DNA of 64,000 bases from an uncultured Bacteroides sp. (GTDB lineage: Bacteria; Bacteroidota; Bacteroidia; Bacteroidales; Bacteroidaceae), in NCBI RefSeq assembly GCF_963676325.1, contig NZ_OY781099.1, positions 2,046,001-2,110,000 on the forward strand, read 5' to 3'. Positions 25,558 to 34,776 of the stretch are shown in pieces. The notes under the pieces are model-generated. The model worked only from the letters and a program-made list of their open reading frames with translations, was not told the DNA's origin and searched no databases. Position numbers and translations under genes: made by a program. Every line of letters begins with the position of its first letter. The first letter of the stretch is position 1.

Positions 25558-26964
25558 TTAAAAATGTTTTCTAATTTTAATCTGCAATCCAATATTGTCA
25601 CCGTATATATTTCCTGTATCAAAAGCACCGGAAAGTGAGAAATTCCAGCCACTAAGTTTTCTTGGATAATAATTAATCTCTGCAAAAGTAGAAAAATTCT
25701 CCAATATTTCAGGTATTGGTTTAAAAGGAGTTCCCCAAGTTTGATTATAAGAAATTTTAGCCCTGTATGATAAATCATCAAAAATGTCTCCGCTCCACCC
25801 AATATGAACAGCTTTTACCCTATTATATTTAAATGCCATATTCCCATCTGTATTGTAAATGGGTGAAGCAATAAGCGGATTAGCCATTGTCATTCCCCAA
25901 TGCACCCACCCTGGATACCAGTCGTTATTATAGTAATCATCTGCTCCACCGGTTTTTTTAACGATAGAATTATCTAAGCCATGCAATGGTCCACTTTGAT
26001 TTGTTGTCTGATAATATTCCAGTACCAATCCGTTAATAGCTTGTTTATTCTTTGATTTATATTCAATGCCCCATAAGCCATCTAAGCCATTCAGTTTTCC
26101 CATTCCAGAGAAATCATCGTAATAATTCTCTAAGTAAGCACTTATATGGTAATTCTTCTCTTTGTAGGTTAGTTTTAAATGTTCACTGCCCATGAAATTC
26201 CCTTCGTAATACTTCTGTCCTTCCGGGCCAGAGTCACTTCCTCCCTGAGGACAAAATATACGCCAATAATCTTTTAATGTATTTCCTAAATCTCCAGCAT
26301 CCATGCCACTAGACTTGTATCCGCCGAACTGAGCATCCAAGCTCATTCCTAAGTCAAATTGCCAGTGAGAAATCGGTTTACCTAACCGAAAAAAGAAACT
26401 TTTATGATGATAGAGGATATCTTTAGTATACCAAAAATTAGAACCAACTTTTTCTTTTTGATAATTATTGTCTGTCCATTTCCCAAAAGACATTTCAGCC
26501 TTTACCTGAGCCCAGGGAGCAATTTTTACATAATCTAAAATGCCAATCTTTATCTGAGGAATGGGGCGGGCATTCCCACTCCATGTTAATCCTCCACTAC
26601 TCAACTGTTGGTTTAATAATTCAGAATTAAGTTCTTTACTACCTATTGATAATCCCATCCACTTATAATGAATGTCAGTATAAGCTTGTTGCACAACGAA
26701 TATGGAAGTAAATCCAGTTGTTACTGCTAAATCTAATCCTGCTTCAAATTTCCAATGTTGGCAAGTGTCGGAATAAATTGTTCCGCCACGCAAATATGCA
26801 TTGTTTTCTAGTGAAGAAAGCCCATGCTGATTACTAACTTGCCACAATGGAGTATTATCACCTGCATGAATTGTTGTTCCAAATTCTGTAAATGATTTGT
26901 AGGATGATTGTGCAACCATTATTCCCGGCAATAGACTTAGTAATATAATAGAGACTATTTTCAT
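25558..26964 (-). CDS. wzi: Wzi-family capsule assembly outer-membrane protein
   Basis: This is a 468-residue protein with an N-terminal signal peptide ending near MVAQS (residues 17-20). The rest is a beta-rich outer-membrane barrel with many aromatic strand ends, closing in IGLQIKIRKHF. Segments such as YTDIHYKWMGLSIGSKE, GGLTWSGNARPIPQIKIG and YPGWVHWGMTMANPL resemble Bacteroidetes capsule assembly Wzi proteins, which hold exported polysaccharide at the surface. It sits four bases downstream of the initiating sugar transferase gene, which supports a role in the same pathway. Confidence 0.85.
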   Translation of the reverse strand: MKIVSIILLSLLPGIMVAQSSYKSFTEFGTTIHAGDNTPLWQVSNQHGLSSLENNAYLRGGTIYSDTCQHWKFEAGLDLAVTTGFTSIFVVQQAYTDIHYKWMGLSIGSKELNSELLNQQLSSGGLTWSGNARPIPQIKIGILDYVKIAPWAQVKAEMSFGKWTDNNYQKEKVGSNFWYTKDILYHHKSFFFRLGKPISHWQFDLGMSLDAQFGGYKSSGMDAGDLGNTLKDYWRIFCPQGGSDSGPEGQKYYEGNFMGSEHLKLTYKEKNYHISAYLENYYDDFSGMGKLNGLDGLWGIEYKSKNKQAINGLVLEYYQTTNQSGPLHGLDNSIVKKTGGADDYYNNDWYPGWVHWGMTMANPLIASPIYNTDGNMAFKYNRVKAVHIGWSGDIFDDLSYRAKISYNQTWGTPFKPIPEILENFSTFAEINYYPRKLSGWNFSLSGAFDTGNIYGDNIGLQIKIRKHF

Positions 26965-26968
26965 TTAT

Positions 26969-28366
26969 TTAATATGCATTTTTATCACCACGGAATATAT
27001 TGATAATAGTTAAATAAATAATTTTAATATCAAGAAAAAAAGACCAGTGTTCCAGATACCAAACATCCCGTGCTACGCGGCCTTCCATCTGAGATAGTTC
27101 TTTTGTTTCTCCTCTATATCCATTTACCTGAGCCCAACCAGTAATTCCTGGTTTAACTAAATGGCGAAGCATATATTTATCTATTAATTCATTATATTGT
27201 TCCGTATGTTTAAGCATGTGTGGACGAGGACCAACGAATGACATTTCTCCCTTTAACACATTAATAATTTGAGGAAGTTCGTCTATACTGCTTTTACGCA
27301 AAAACTCTCCCAATCGTGTTGTTCTTGGATCATGTATTATAGCTTGTGTTGTATCTGCGTCTTTATTTACCTTCATGGTTCGAAATTTAAAACAATAAAA
27401 TTCATGAGCACGTTCTCCGGTACGACGTTGCTTAAAAAGGATTGGTCCTGGTGAAGATGTTTTTATACAAATAGCTACAACAATATAAATGACAGGGAAT
27501 AGTGTACATAGGAATAAAAAAGAAAATGTTATATCAAATCCTCTTTTGATAAGCTGGTTTAAGGGATACTGCAGCGGTTCGTCCCGCAAAGATAGAACTG
27601 GCATGTTTCCCAATACATCTAATTCCATTTGTTTCTTCACATATCTCCTGAACTCAGGAACTATATAAAAACGAATCATATTGTTTTCGCAAAAATTAAG
27701 CGTACGGACAATTGTTTTTTCCGCAGATTCAGGTAATGTACAATAAACTTCATCAACTTCATTTTCATGGAGAAAAGTTTCAATGTCATCAGTACTTCCT
27801 AACCATTTAGAATCTATAGGAATATTCACTGGATTATCTTCAAAGAATCCTAATATACGAAATCCATATCCAGAATCATTCATCATCTCTTCATACAACG
27901 AATTTCCATTCTTTCCTGCTCCAATGATGGTAACCAGTTTATAGTTAAACCCTTTTTTTCTATATAATTTTATGCTGAATCGAAAACTAAGTCTCCAACA
28001 AGCAAGAGAAAAAAACAGAATGGAATAAAATGAAATAATAAATAAACGAGAAACCTCTTCTATCTTCAAAAAAGATAATGCTGCTGTAAAAAGTAGAAAA
28101 TGGAATAAAATTATATAAAAGATATTTTGTACAATTTTATCGGCATAAATAACTCTGGAATGAATATCAATATTAAATGTAAATAAACTTGGAATATAGC
28201 ATATATTTAGAACAGCCAATAATTTGTAAAATTGAAAAAGAACATCTTCTCTCAAATAAGATTTAAAAATAAAAAGCACAAACAAAAAAGTAATATTGAG
28301 AACTATATAATCCCCTAATACCACGAGTGTTTTTAAGAAATGTGAATATCTTGTTTGTTGCTTCAT
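26969..28366 (-). CDS. Undecaprenyl-phosphate sugar phosphotransferase (WcaJ-like)
   Basis: This is a 465-residue membrane enzyme that starts repeat-unit synthesis by moving a sugar-1-phosphate to the lipid carrier. Residues 10-130 hold about four to five membrane helices. Residues 140-245 are a Rossmann-like CoA-binding domain (TIIGAGKNGNSLYEE). Residues about 270-465 are the bacterial sugar transferase domain, with KRGFDITFSFLFL, FKQRRTGERAHEFYCFKFRTM, SSIDELPQIINVLKGEMSFVGPRPH and KPGITGWAQVNGYRGET. Glucose is the usual substrate of this branch, inferred. It is divergent from two glycosyltransferase genes. Confidence 0.93.
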   Translation of the reverse strand: MKQQTRYSHFLKTLVVLGDYIVLNITFLFVLFIFKSYLREDVLFQFYKLLAVLNICYIPSLFTFNIDIHSRVIYADKIVQNIFYIILFHFLLFTAALSFLKIEEVSRLFIISFYSILFFSLACWRLSFRFSIKLYRKKGFNYKLVTIIGAGKNGNSLYEEMMNDSGYGFRILGFFEDNPVNIPIDSKWLGSTDDIETFLHENEVDEVYCTLPESAEKTIVRTLNFCENNMIRFYIVPEFRRYVKKQMELDVLGNMPVLSLRDEPLQYPLNQLIKRGFDITFSFLFLCTLFPVIYIVVAICIKTSSPGPILFKQRRTGERAHEFYCFKFRTMKVNKDADTTQAIIHDPRTTRLGEFLRKSSIDELPQIINVLKGEMSFVGPRPHMLKHTEQYNELIDKYMLRHLVKPGITGWAQVNGYRGETKELSQMEGRVARDVWYLEHWSFFLDIKIIYLTIINIFRGDKNAY

Positions 28367-28714
28367 GATTATTGCACTATTTGTGTAGCAAATTTAATTT
28401 ATTTAGGTGAATTAAGAAAGGATATTTGATAAAACATCAAATAAGACCAAATTTTTGATATTTATTTTTTTTTGATTTAAGGTAATAGAATTAAGAAATT
28501 CGTTCTTTTAAGCTCTAAATGATAGAGCTATTTATTCATGTTTCACTCGAACAGATATGAGTTTCAAATGTTTATTAATTGAAAACAATTATTCTGTATA
28601 TTTGAAAATATTTTGATGCAAATAAAAAACATATATAGATTTTATTCTTTTTCAACTTATCTTTGTGGATAACAGAAAAAAATACGTTTTTTTAATTAAG
28701 CTAAAATAGATCTA
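28367..28714. promoter_or_regulatory. Divergent intergenic region inside the exopolysaccharide locus
   Basis: This 348-base, very AT-rich stretch has no gene. Minus-strand -7 box TAAATTTG (28396-28389) may serve the WcaJ-like gene. Plus-strand -7 boxes TATATTTG (28597-28604) and TATCTTTG (28658-28665) may serve the glycosyltransferase pair. None has a well-spaced -33 box. No UpxY/UpxZ-type regulator gene or clear invertible promoter repeat was seen. Confidence 0.5.
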
Positions 28715-29668
28715 ATGAGAATACTATATATAACAAATATGTTTCCAGATAAGAAATCTCCATGTTATGGTATATTTATTAAAGAACAAATTGAGACCAT
28801 AATGAAATACCATTCTATTGATTATGATATTTACTTTATTGATGGGAGAAAAAATAAATGGAACTATATTAAATCAATTTCTAAGATTCATAATATGATT
28901 TTACATAATAAATATGACTTAATTCACATTCATTATGGTCTTGCAGGATTATTCCTTTTAAAAAAAATGAGAAATAAAATTCCTGTAGTTATTACTTTAC
29001 ATGGAGGGGACATTCAGAAAACCCAAAAAAAATATATTCAGGTATTTTTAACAAAGAAGATTCTTAAAAAAATAGACTTTGCTATAACCTTGAATGATAA
29101 GATGAATGATGAAGTTAAGCAGTTTGTAGCCAGAACAGAAGTTATACCATGTTCAATTGATACAGAACTTTTTATTCCTCCAGTTAATCGAAGTAGGAAT
29201 ACTCCTCTGAAAGTTATTTTTCCAAGTAGCAAAGAACGTATTGAAAAAAATTATAGTTTATTTAAAGAAGTTCTTAATCTGTATAAACAAAAATATTCTA
29301 TTGATCTACAATGTATTGAGCTAAATAAAAAGAGTAGGCAACAAGTCGTAGAGTTATTTCAAATTGCTGATGTAATGTTGATGACATCTTATTCAGAAGG
29401 TTCACCTCAAGTTGTTAAAGAGGCCATGGCATGTAATTTGCCAGTAATATCAACTAAGGTAGGAGATGTAGACTATTTATTAAATGGTGTCAAGGGATCT
29501 TCTGTCGTTGACAATAAAGCAACATCTCTTTCTGAAGCTCTTTTTTTGTCACTAAACGGACAAATATCAGGTATTGAAGGAAGAGAAAGATTAATTGAAT
29601 TGGGGTTAGACGATAAAACTATTGCTAGTCGAATTTATAGTTTATATAAATCATTAATAAAAATATAA
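28715..29668 (+). CDS. Glycosyltransferase family 4
   Basis: This is a 317-residue GT-B glycosyltransferase. The N-terminal MRILYITNMFPDKKSPCYGIFIKEQI is typical of GT4 capsule enzymes. The acceptor-domain motif VITLHGGDIQ is near 95. The donor-binding region has IEVIPCSIDTELF-like residues near 150 and TSYSEGSPQVVKEAMACNLPVIST near 225-250 with the EX7E motif. It adds one sugar to the growing repeat unit on the cytoplasmic face; donor and linkage are unknown. It is separated by one base from the WecG-type gene, so the two form a unit opposite in strand to the rest of the locus. Confidence 0.9.
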   Translation: MRILYITNMFPDKKSPCYGIFIKEQIETIMKYHSIDYDIYFIDGRKNKWNYIKSISKIHNMILHNKYDLIHIHYGLAGLFLLKKMRNKIPVVITLHGGDIQKTQKKYIQVFLTKKILKKIDFAITLNDKMNDEVKQFVARTEVIPCSIDTELFIPPVNRSRNTPLKVIFPSSKERIEKNYSLFKEVLNLYKQKYSIDLQCIELNKKSRQQVVELFQIADVMLMTSYSEGSPQVVKEAMACNLPVISTKVGDVDYLLNGVKGSSVVDNKATSLSEALFLSLNGQISGIEGRERLIELGLDDKTIASRIYSLYKSLIKI

Positions 29669-29669
29669 T

Positions 29670-30404
29670 ATGGGGATATCATTCTGTGGTTTATATTTTA
29701 GGGCTTTACGCAAAGATATGTTACTAAATAATAATAATGACTTTAAACATATTATCACAGTAAATGGACAATTTATTGAAGTGGCATATAAAGATAAACG
29801 AGTTTTTGAATTGATTAATAATAACTGGTCTACAATTGATGGACAAATTATATTTAAATTGGCTAATAAAAAAAAATCAGCCATTAAGATTGAGAAGATT
29901 TCTGGTTCTGATTTTATATTTGAAACTTGTAATTATTGTAGCAAGACAAATCGGAGTGTTTTTCTATTAGGAGGAAAAGAAGCATCTAATATTCTGAGTG
30001 TTAAATTACTTAAAACGAAGTATGGTATTAAAATTAGTGGCTATTCACCACCATATATGTCATATCCTTTTAGTAAGGATGTAGCTCAATCTATTAAGAA
30101 CAAAATAGTTGAATTTAAGCCTGATTATGTTTTTGTTGCTTTTGGCATGCCTAAACAAGAATTCTGGATAGATGATAATAAAGAGTTTCTAAAAAATAAT
30201 AATATAAGATTTGCAATTGGTTGTGGTGGTACTTTTGAATTTGTAAGCGGGAACCTAAAACGTGCTCCATATTGGATTCAAAAAGCTGGAATTGAATGGC
30301 TATTTCGCTTTATACAAGAACCTAAGCGACTATGGAAACGTTACTTAATAGGCAATCTAAAGTGTTTAATTATTTATTTGAAAAAAGAACTTCTTCTTAT
30401 TTGA
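29670..30404 (+). CDS. WecG/TagA/CpsF-family glycosyltransferase
   Basis: This 244-residue protein belongs to the GT26 family, which adds N-acetylmannosamine-type or other residues to a lipid-linked first sugar. Family marks are TVNGQFIEVA near 32, FLLGGKEASNILSVKLLKTKY near 95, YVFVAFGMPKQEFWI near 150, CGGTFEFVSG near 180 and RAPYWIQKAGIEWLFRFIQEPKRLWKRYL at the C-terminal end. The start overlaps nothing and begins one base after the upstream stop. It converges on the GT4 gene at 30488. Confidence 0.93.
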   Translation: MGISFCGLYFRALRKDMLLNNNNDFKHIITVNGQFIEVAYKDKRVFELINNNWSTIDGQIIFKLANKKKSAIKIEKISGSDFIFETCNYCSKTNRSVFLLGGKEASNILSVKLLKTKYGIKISGYSPPYMSYPFSKDVAQSIKNKIVEFKPDYVFVAFGMPKQEFWIDDNKEFLKNNNIRFAIGCGGTFEFVSGNLKRAPYWIQKAGIEWLFRFIQEPKRLWKRYLIGNLKCLIIYLKKELLLI

Positions 30405-30487
30405 AGATATAAGAAATAATGTGTTTTGATTTGACTGTCAGCTTCCCTCTTTTTTACAATACGGGTTTACCAAACGCTTACTATAAT

Positions 30488-31540
30488 TCAAGTTTTGTTG
30501 ATTATATTTTGATATTCTTTGTAGTAATTATCTACAGTTTTATTAATATCAAAATTATTTAAACAGTATTGATATGCATTTTCAGTAATCTGCTTCTTTT
30601 TTTCAGGAGATGACATTATATATTTTATTTGATTAGCACAATCACTTGCATCTCCTTTTTTAAAATAAAAGCCATACTTACCATTCTGAATAATCTCCAA
30701 GGGACCGTCATTTGCGGAAACTAAGACTGGAATTTTTGCAGCCATTCCTTCAGCAACAGTAAGCCCAAAACCTTCAATGATTGAGGGTTGAACTAATAAA
30801 TCGTAATTTCTTAGATTTGAATATATAAATGAACGGTCCTTGATCCCAAGGAATGATACTTTGTTTTCTAATCTATATTTAGTAACTAATTTTTCTAGAA
30901 AAGAAAGTGATTGCCCTTCTCCAACAAAGTCAACATGAAAATTGGTTATTTTATGTATTTTAATCAATTGGCTTAAAGCTTCTAGTAGAATGTTTTGTCC
31001 TTTTATTATATGATTTAATCGGCTAACCTGGATAATCCGAAATACTTCATTATTAATTTGTGCCCTTTTATATTGAAGAGCTGAAGTATCAATCCCATTA
31101 TAATTAATAGAAATATTTTTAAGTCCTTTTCCTAAAAGATATTCTCTAACCGCCGAAGAAATAGCTATAATCTTATTGAATTTAGCTACTCTAACTAAAG
31201 GAAGATCAATAGCATGCACTGTAAGCAATGTTTTAATGAAGGGATGTATAAATAATATTTTATTTATATCTGAATCATGACAGTGAATAATATCAGGTTT
31301 TATTTTTAATATTGCACTATTTATTTCTATTATTTTTAATGGATTTTTGCTACCTTCTTTTCTGTTAAAAAGATGAATCTTTATTTTTTTATTAAGACTA
31401 TTAAGTAATATCATATTATATGTAGAGTTAACTATATAGACGTATACATCATTATAGATAATTTGTCTATTGGCTATATCAACCATCATAGACTCAGAAC
31501 CTCCAACATTTAATGAGAAAATGAGATGTAATATTTTCAT
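30488..31540 (-). CDS. Glycosyltransferase family 4
   Basis: This is a 350-residue GT-B enzyme. The N-terminus MKILHLIFSLNVGGSESMMVDIANRQI carries the GT4 glycine-rich loop. IIHCHDSD near 90 is in the acceptor domain. VSRLNHIIKGQNILLEAL near 175 and QPSIIEGFGLTVAEGMAAKIPVLVS near 260 form the donor site with the EX7E motif. It is the last gene of the minus-strand run that begins with the export genes. Sugar specificity cannot be predicted. It converges with the WecG-type gene, with 83 bases between the stops. Confidence 0.92.
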   Translation of the reverse strand: MKILHLIFSLNVGGSESMMVDIANRQIIYNDVYVYIVNSTYNMILLNSLNKKIKIHLFNRKEGSKNPLKIIEINSAILKIKPDIIHCHDSDINKILFIHPFIKTLLTVHAIDLPLVRVAKFNKIIAISSAVREYLLGKGLKNISINYNGIDTSALQYKRAQINNEVFRIIQVSRLNHIIKGQNILLEALSQLIKIHKITNFHVDFVGEGQSLSFLEKLVTKYRLENKVSFLGIKDRSFIYSNLRNYDLLVQPSIIEGFGLTVAEGMAAKIPVLVSANDGPLEIIQNGKYGFYFKKGDASDCANQIKYIMSSPEKKKQITENAYQYCLNNFDINKTVDNYYKEYQNIINKT

Positions 31541-31583
31541 AATAAAAAAGCCATTAGTCTTATTTTTTTTGTAACATTTTCAC

Positions 31584-32510
31584 TTACAAGTTTCTAATTC
31601 TTGAATATGTTAGTATTAATACTTTTATTAGATTGCCAAGGCTTAATTTGCATATAATTTTGCCAAATGCAATCTTTTTATTAAATCTATTTGATAAATA
31701 GTTATAATAATCGTAATCAGATAAAGCTAAATTAAAAATCAAGCATCTATTAATCATAGAATGTAACATGAAAATATTATATTTTTTATAATCATTTTCA
31801 AAAATATGAATCATCTGTTTTAAGTATTCACATTGAGATCTAATTGCATTAGAGTTTATTAACATAGTTTCTTTTGTGACAGAATCATGTCGGTTTCTTT
31901 CTCGATGTACAACTGCTATCTTTATAAACCTCTGTTTATTTGAGTATTTATACATTTGCATAAAATTTAATACCTCATAGATTCTTAAATTTTCATTAAA
32001 TGGGAACTGTTGAATCATTTCGCGAGACATTATATGAAGAAAGTCACCTACAATTTCATTCTTTATCCAATTAATAAATTGAATTTCTTTAGATTCACAG
32101 TTCAATAAAGGATTTGAATTGTAATAAACGGTCATGTCATCCATAGCAAACAAATAATGTAAATACCCAGGATATAAACTTATTTTTTCAGTGATTGTAT
32201 TTAAGGCTTGATTACTCATGTAATCATCGCTATCTAAGAATATTATATAGCTATTTTTACATTGCTTAATCGCTAAATTTCTGGCAGCATTAACGCCTCT
32301 ATTATTTTCAAAATTTAGGATCGTTACATGAGAATGGTTCTCAGAATACTTTTTCAGGATATCTAAAGTTCCATCAGTTGATCCATCATTAATTATTAAA
32401 TGTTCAATAGTCTGACAATTCTGATTCGTAACACTGTTAAGGCATCTGAGTATACAATCTTCTCTATTATAAACAGGAGTTACTATGCTAAAACTTATCT
32501 CAAATTTCAT
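31584..32510 (-). CDS. Glycosyltransferase family 2
   Basis: This is a 308-residue GT-A enzyme. SIVTPVYNREDCILRCLNSV at the N-terminus, LIINDGSTDGTLDIL near 38 and YIIFLDSDDYMSN near 92 (DxD metal-binding motif) are diagnostic of GT2. The C-terminal half is less conserved, with basic residues, and probably binds the acceptor. It overlaps the upstream glycosyltransferase by four bases (ATGA), which indicates translational coupling. It adds a sugar to the repeat unit; donor unknown. Confidence 0.92.
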   Translation of the reverse strand: MKFEISFSIVTPVYNREDCILRCLNSVTNQNCQTIEHLIINDGSTDGTLDILKKYSENHSHVTILNFENNRGVNAARNLAIKQCKNSYIIFLDSDDYMSNQALNTITEKISLYPGYLHYLFAMDDMTVYYNSNPLLNCESKEIQFINWIKNEIVGDFLHIMSREMIQQFPFNENLRIYEVLNFMQMYKYSNKQRFIKIAVVHRERNRHDSVTKETMLINSNAIRSQCEYLKQMIHIFENDYKKYNIFMLHSMINRCLIFNLALSDYDYYNYLSNRFNKKIAFGKIICKLSLGNLIKVLILTYSRIRNL

Positions 32511-33418
32511 TTATTTAAAATATTATGTTTTATATATGCTAAAATAAATCGAGGCTGCCGAAATATAGATAGTAGCAATAAAGGTAATCTTTTTCCAATA
32601 AAAACTTTATATGAATCAAATTGCTTTGAGATGTTATTCTTTTTATCATTATATAAAAGGCTATAAATTTTATAATGCTTCAAAATAGGAACAATAGTTA
32701 ACCAATTAAATAAATCAAATGTACCATAACGTAAATATAAAACGTTACGTTCGGTTGTTTGCATATATAAGTTACTACTCAATTTATTGGGTACATTTTC
32801 TAAATAATAGCCAATTACTTTATCTGTTTTAATTATACAACCAGTACGTGCTACTCTTATTTGAAAATCAAAATCGGCAACTAATTTAAGCTGCTCATCA
32901 AAATATCCAATTTTGTTATGTATACGCTTCCTCCACATTGGAAAACATCCAATCTGATGTGATCTAAAGAATGCCCTTTTATCGATTAAGAAGTCTTTGT
33001 TATTAACTAAAACATTGCTTGGTGTAGGGTATTTAAACATATAATAGAAATCACCATAAGTAAGTTCTGCATCTTGATTTTTATCTAATGTTTCAGCTTG
33101 ATCTATGATGGAATCAGGTGTGCGAATATCATCTACGTTCCAAATACATAAATATTCTCCATTCGCGAGCATTATACCTCTATTCCAGGTAGTATATAAT
33201 CCTTCTCTTTTTGGAATAATGATGTGCTTTACAAAAGGATAAGAAGGAAGTTTTTGATTAATTATTGACAATTCTATATTTGATGGCAAATTATGAAGGA
33301 GTAAAACCTCAATATTATTTGTATTACTTAATTTAGTTAGATTATCAAAATACCCATCTAAATAATTAATGCAATTATATAAGGAAGTAATAACTGTTAT
33401 TTTAATATTTGAATTCAT
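32507..33418 (-). CDS. Glycosyltransferase family 2
   Basis: A GT-A enzyme of about 303 residues from the ATG at 33418 (MNSNIKITVITSLYNC). An in-frame ATG at 33460 would add 14 residues and overlap the upstream polymerase gene by 29 bases, so I prefer the shorter form. ITVITSLYNCINYLDGYFDNL is the GT2 start. REGLYTTWNRGIMLANGEYLCIWNVDDIRTPDSI near 85-120 carries a VDD motif in place of the classical DxD. It is coupled to the downstream GT2 gene by a four-base overlap. Confidence 0.85.
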   Translation of the reverse strand: MNSNIKITVITSLYNCINYLDGYFDNLTKLSNTNNIEVLLLHNLPSNIELSIINQKLPSYPFVKHIIIPKREGLYTTWNRGIMLANGEYLCIWNVDDIRTPDSIIDQAETLDKNQDAELTYGDFYYMFKYPTPSNVLVNNKDFLIDKRAFFRSHQIGCFPMWRKRIHNKIGYFDEQLKLVADFDFQIRVARTGCIIKTDKVIGYYLENVPNKLSSNLYMQTTERNVLYLRYGTFDLFNWLTIVPILKHYKIYSLLYNDKKNNISKQFDSYKVFIGKRLPLLLLSIFRQPRFILAYIKHNILNK

Positions 33419-33431
33419 TTTTTTATTTGAA

Positions 33432-34751
33432 CTATACATTAGTGTTTTTTTTATATTCATAATTTAACGGTAATAAATTATAGAACAATAATGGAAAAAT
33501 CAACATTCGGTTTTGATATAGTAAATCACTGGTAAAAGAATCAAAAAATAAAAGTATCATGTATAAGAATATAGGTAAACCAATTGTACTTATGTTCTTA
33601 TGGAAAATCGAAGTAATAGAAAAGAAAAAATATAAAAAAATGAGTGTACCAATTATTCCATATCTTATAATGAAATTTGACCAAGAAATATCAGATGTAT
33701 CTAATTGAATAGTATTGCCTGTAATATCATCTGGAAGTCCTATTTGATAATCAAAATGGTTTGAAGTATACTCTGAATCTTCAGTCATATATCCAGCTCC
33801 AAAGACAGTTTCTATTTTAGAACCAGTTACATCCATAAATCTCTCAAATAAATGTACTATTCTGAACATAAATGTTGAATCTTCATCCATCACAAAATCG
33901 TCATCAATTTCTAAAAATTCTCCGTTTAGGACATTGCTTATGTCTGTAATGGTTCTACTTTCCCCAGTTTTTGCTACAATGAATAATAGTGGAATAATTG
34001 ATATTAGAACAACACGAGGGTATTTCATAATTACTTTTAAACCACCAATCTTAATATATATTCCAATTAGTATACATACAACAAAAGCCATCATTAACGA
34101 ACGGTGCAATGGAAGAAATATTGTAATTAATGGAATAATAGTGGTGACTAATTTCAGCCAGCCTTCATATGGATTACAAAATATTGCATAGAATACAAAG
34201 AAATAAAGCATAAAAGGGATATTGTAAAAACGCGTTATAACTCCAGTCCATCCATTTTCCCCGCCTGCCAATAATGCAATGCCAGTAAACGCTTGAATAA
34301 TAAAAAGACAACATTGAAAAAGAACAACGATAAATAATATCTTTAAAAGTTTAATCAAAACTTCTTTTTCCAGTCTTCTTATAACAAAATATGATAAAAC
34401 CAGAAAATAGGTTCTTGAAGTTCTTAAAATATCAACAAAGCCAATATGGTAATAAAACAAGCTAATTCCTATACAAATAATTATAAAAAAAAGATATATA
34501 GCTATAAGTTTACTGATGCGATTTTTAGGTATAAAGTCATCATATCTGATAAATCCATATATAAAAAGTACAAGTATATAAACAAAAGCAAAGTCTACAG
34601 ATTTAGATATTCCTGCATGCGTATCGAAAAGCACCTCTGGAATAAGCTGAAATCCATCGAACAGGAAAAAAAACAATATCAGAACAGAAGATACTCGTTT
34701 TCCTATGATGTATAATATTATACTTAATATAAGTAATGGTATAAAGAGCAT
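33432..34751 (-). CDS. Wzy-like O-antigen/exopolysaccharide polymerase
   Basis: This 439-residue integral membrane protein has about ten to twelve hydrophobic helices and a large polar loop near residues 265-345 (DDDFVMDEDSTFMFRIVHLFERFMDV... then GLPDDITGNTIQLDTSDISW). Many helices, a big periplasmic loop and low sequence conservation are typical of Wzy polymerases and O-antigen ligases. The position between the flippase and the glycosyltransferases supports polymerase rather than ligase. It would join repeat units in the periplasm. Confidence 0.75.
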   Translation of the reverse strand: MLFIPLLILSIILYIIGKRVSSVLILFFFLFDGFQLIPEVLFDTHAGISKSVDFAFVYILVLFIYGFIRYDDFIPKNRISKLIAIYLFFIIICIGISLFYYHIGFVDILRTSRTYFLVLSYFVIRRLEKEVLIKLLKILFIVVLFQCCLFIIQAFTGIALLAGGENGWTGVITRFYNIPFMLYFFVFYAIFCNPYEGWLKLVTTIIPLITIFLPLHRSLMMAFVVCILIGIYIKIGGLKVIMKYPRVVLISIIPLLFIVAKTGESRTITDISNVLNGEFLEIDDDFVMDEDSTFMFRIVHLFERFMDVTGSKIETVFGAGYMTEDSEYTSNHFDYQIGLPDDITGNTIQLDTSDISWSNFIIRYGIIGTLIFLYFFFSITSIFHKNISTIGLPIFLYMILLFFDSFTSDLLYQNRMLIFPLLFYNLLPLNYEYKKNTNV

Positions 34752-34776
34752 AATTAAATCATTTATAATAGAATAC

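Noticed and set aside
28367..28714. An invertible promoter, as found upstream of Bacteroides capsule loci
   Set aside because: I saw no paired inverted repeats flanking a promoter, and no UpxY/UpxZ-type genes or nearby invertase are present.
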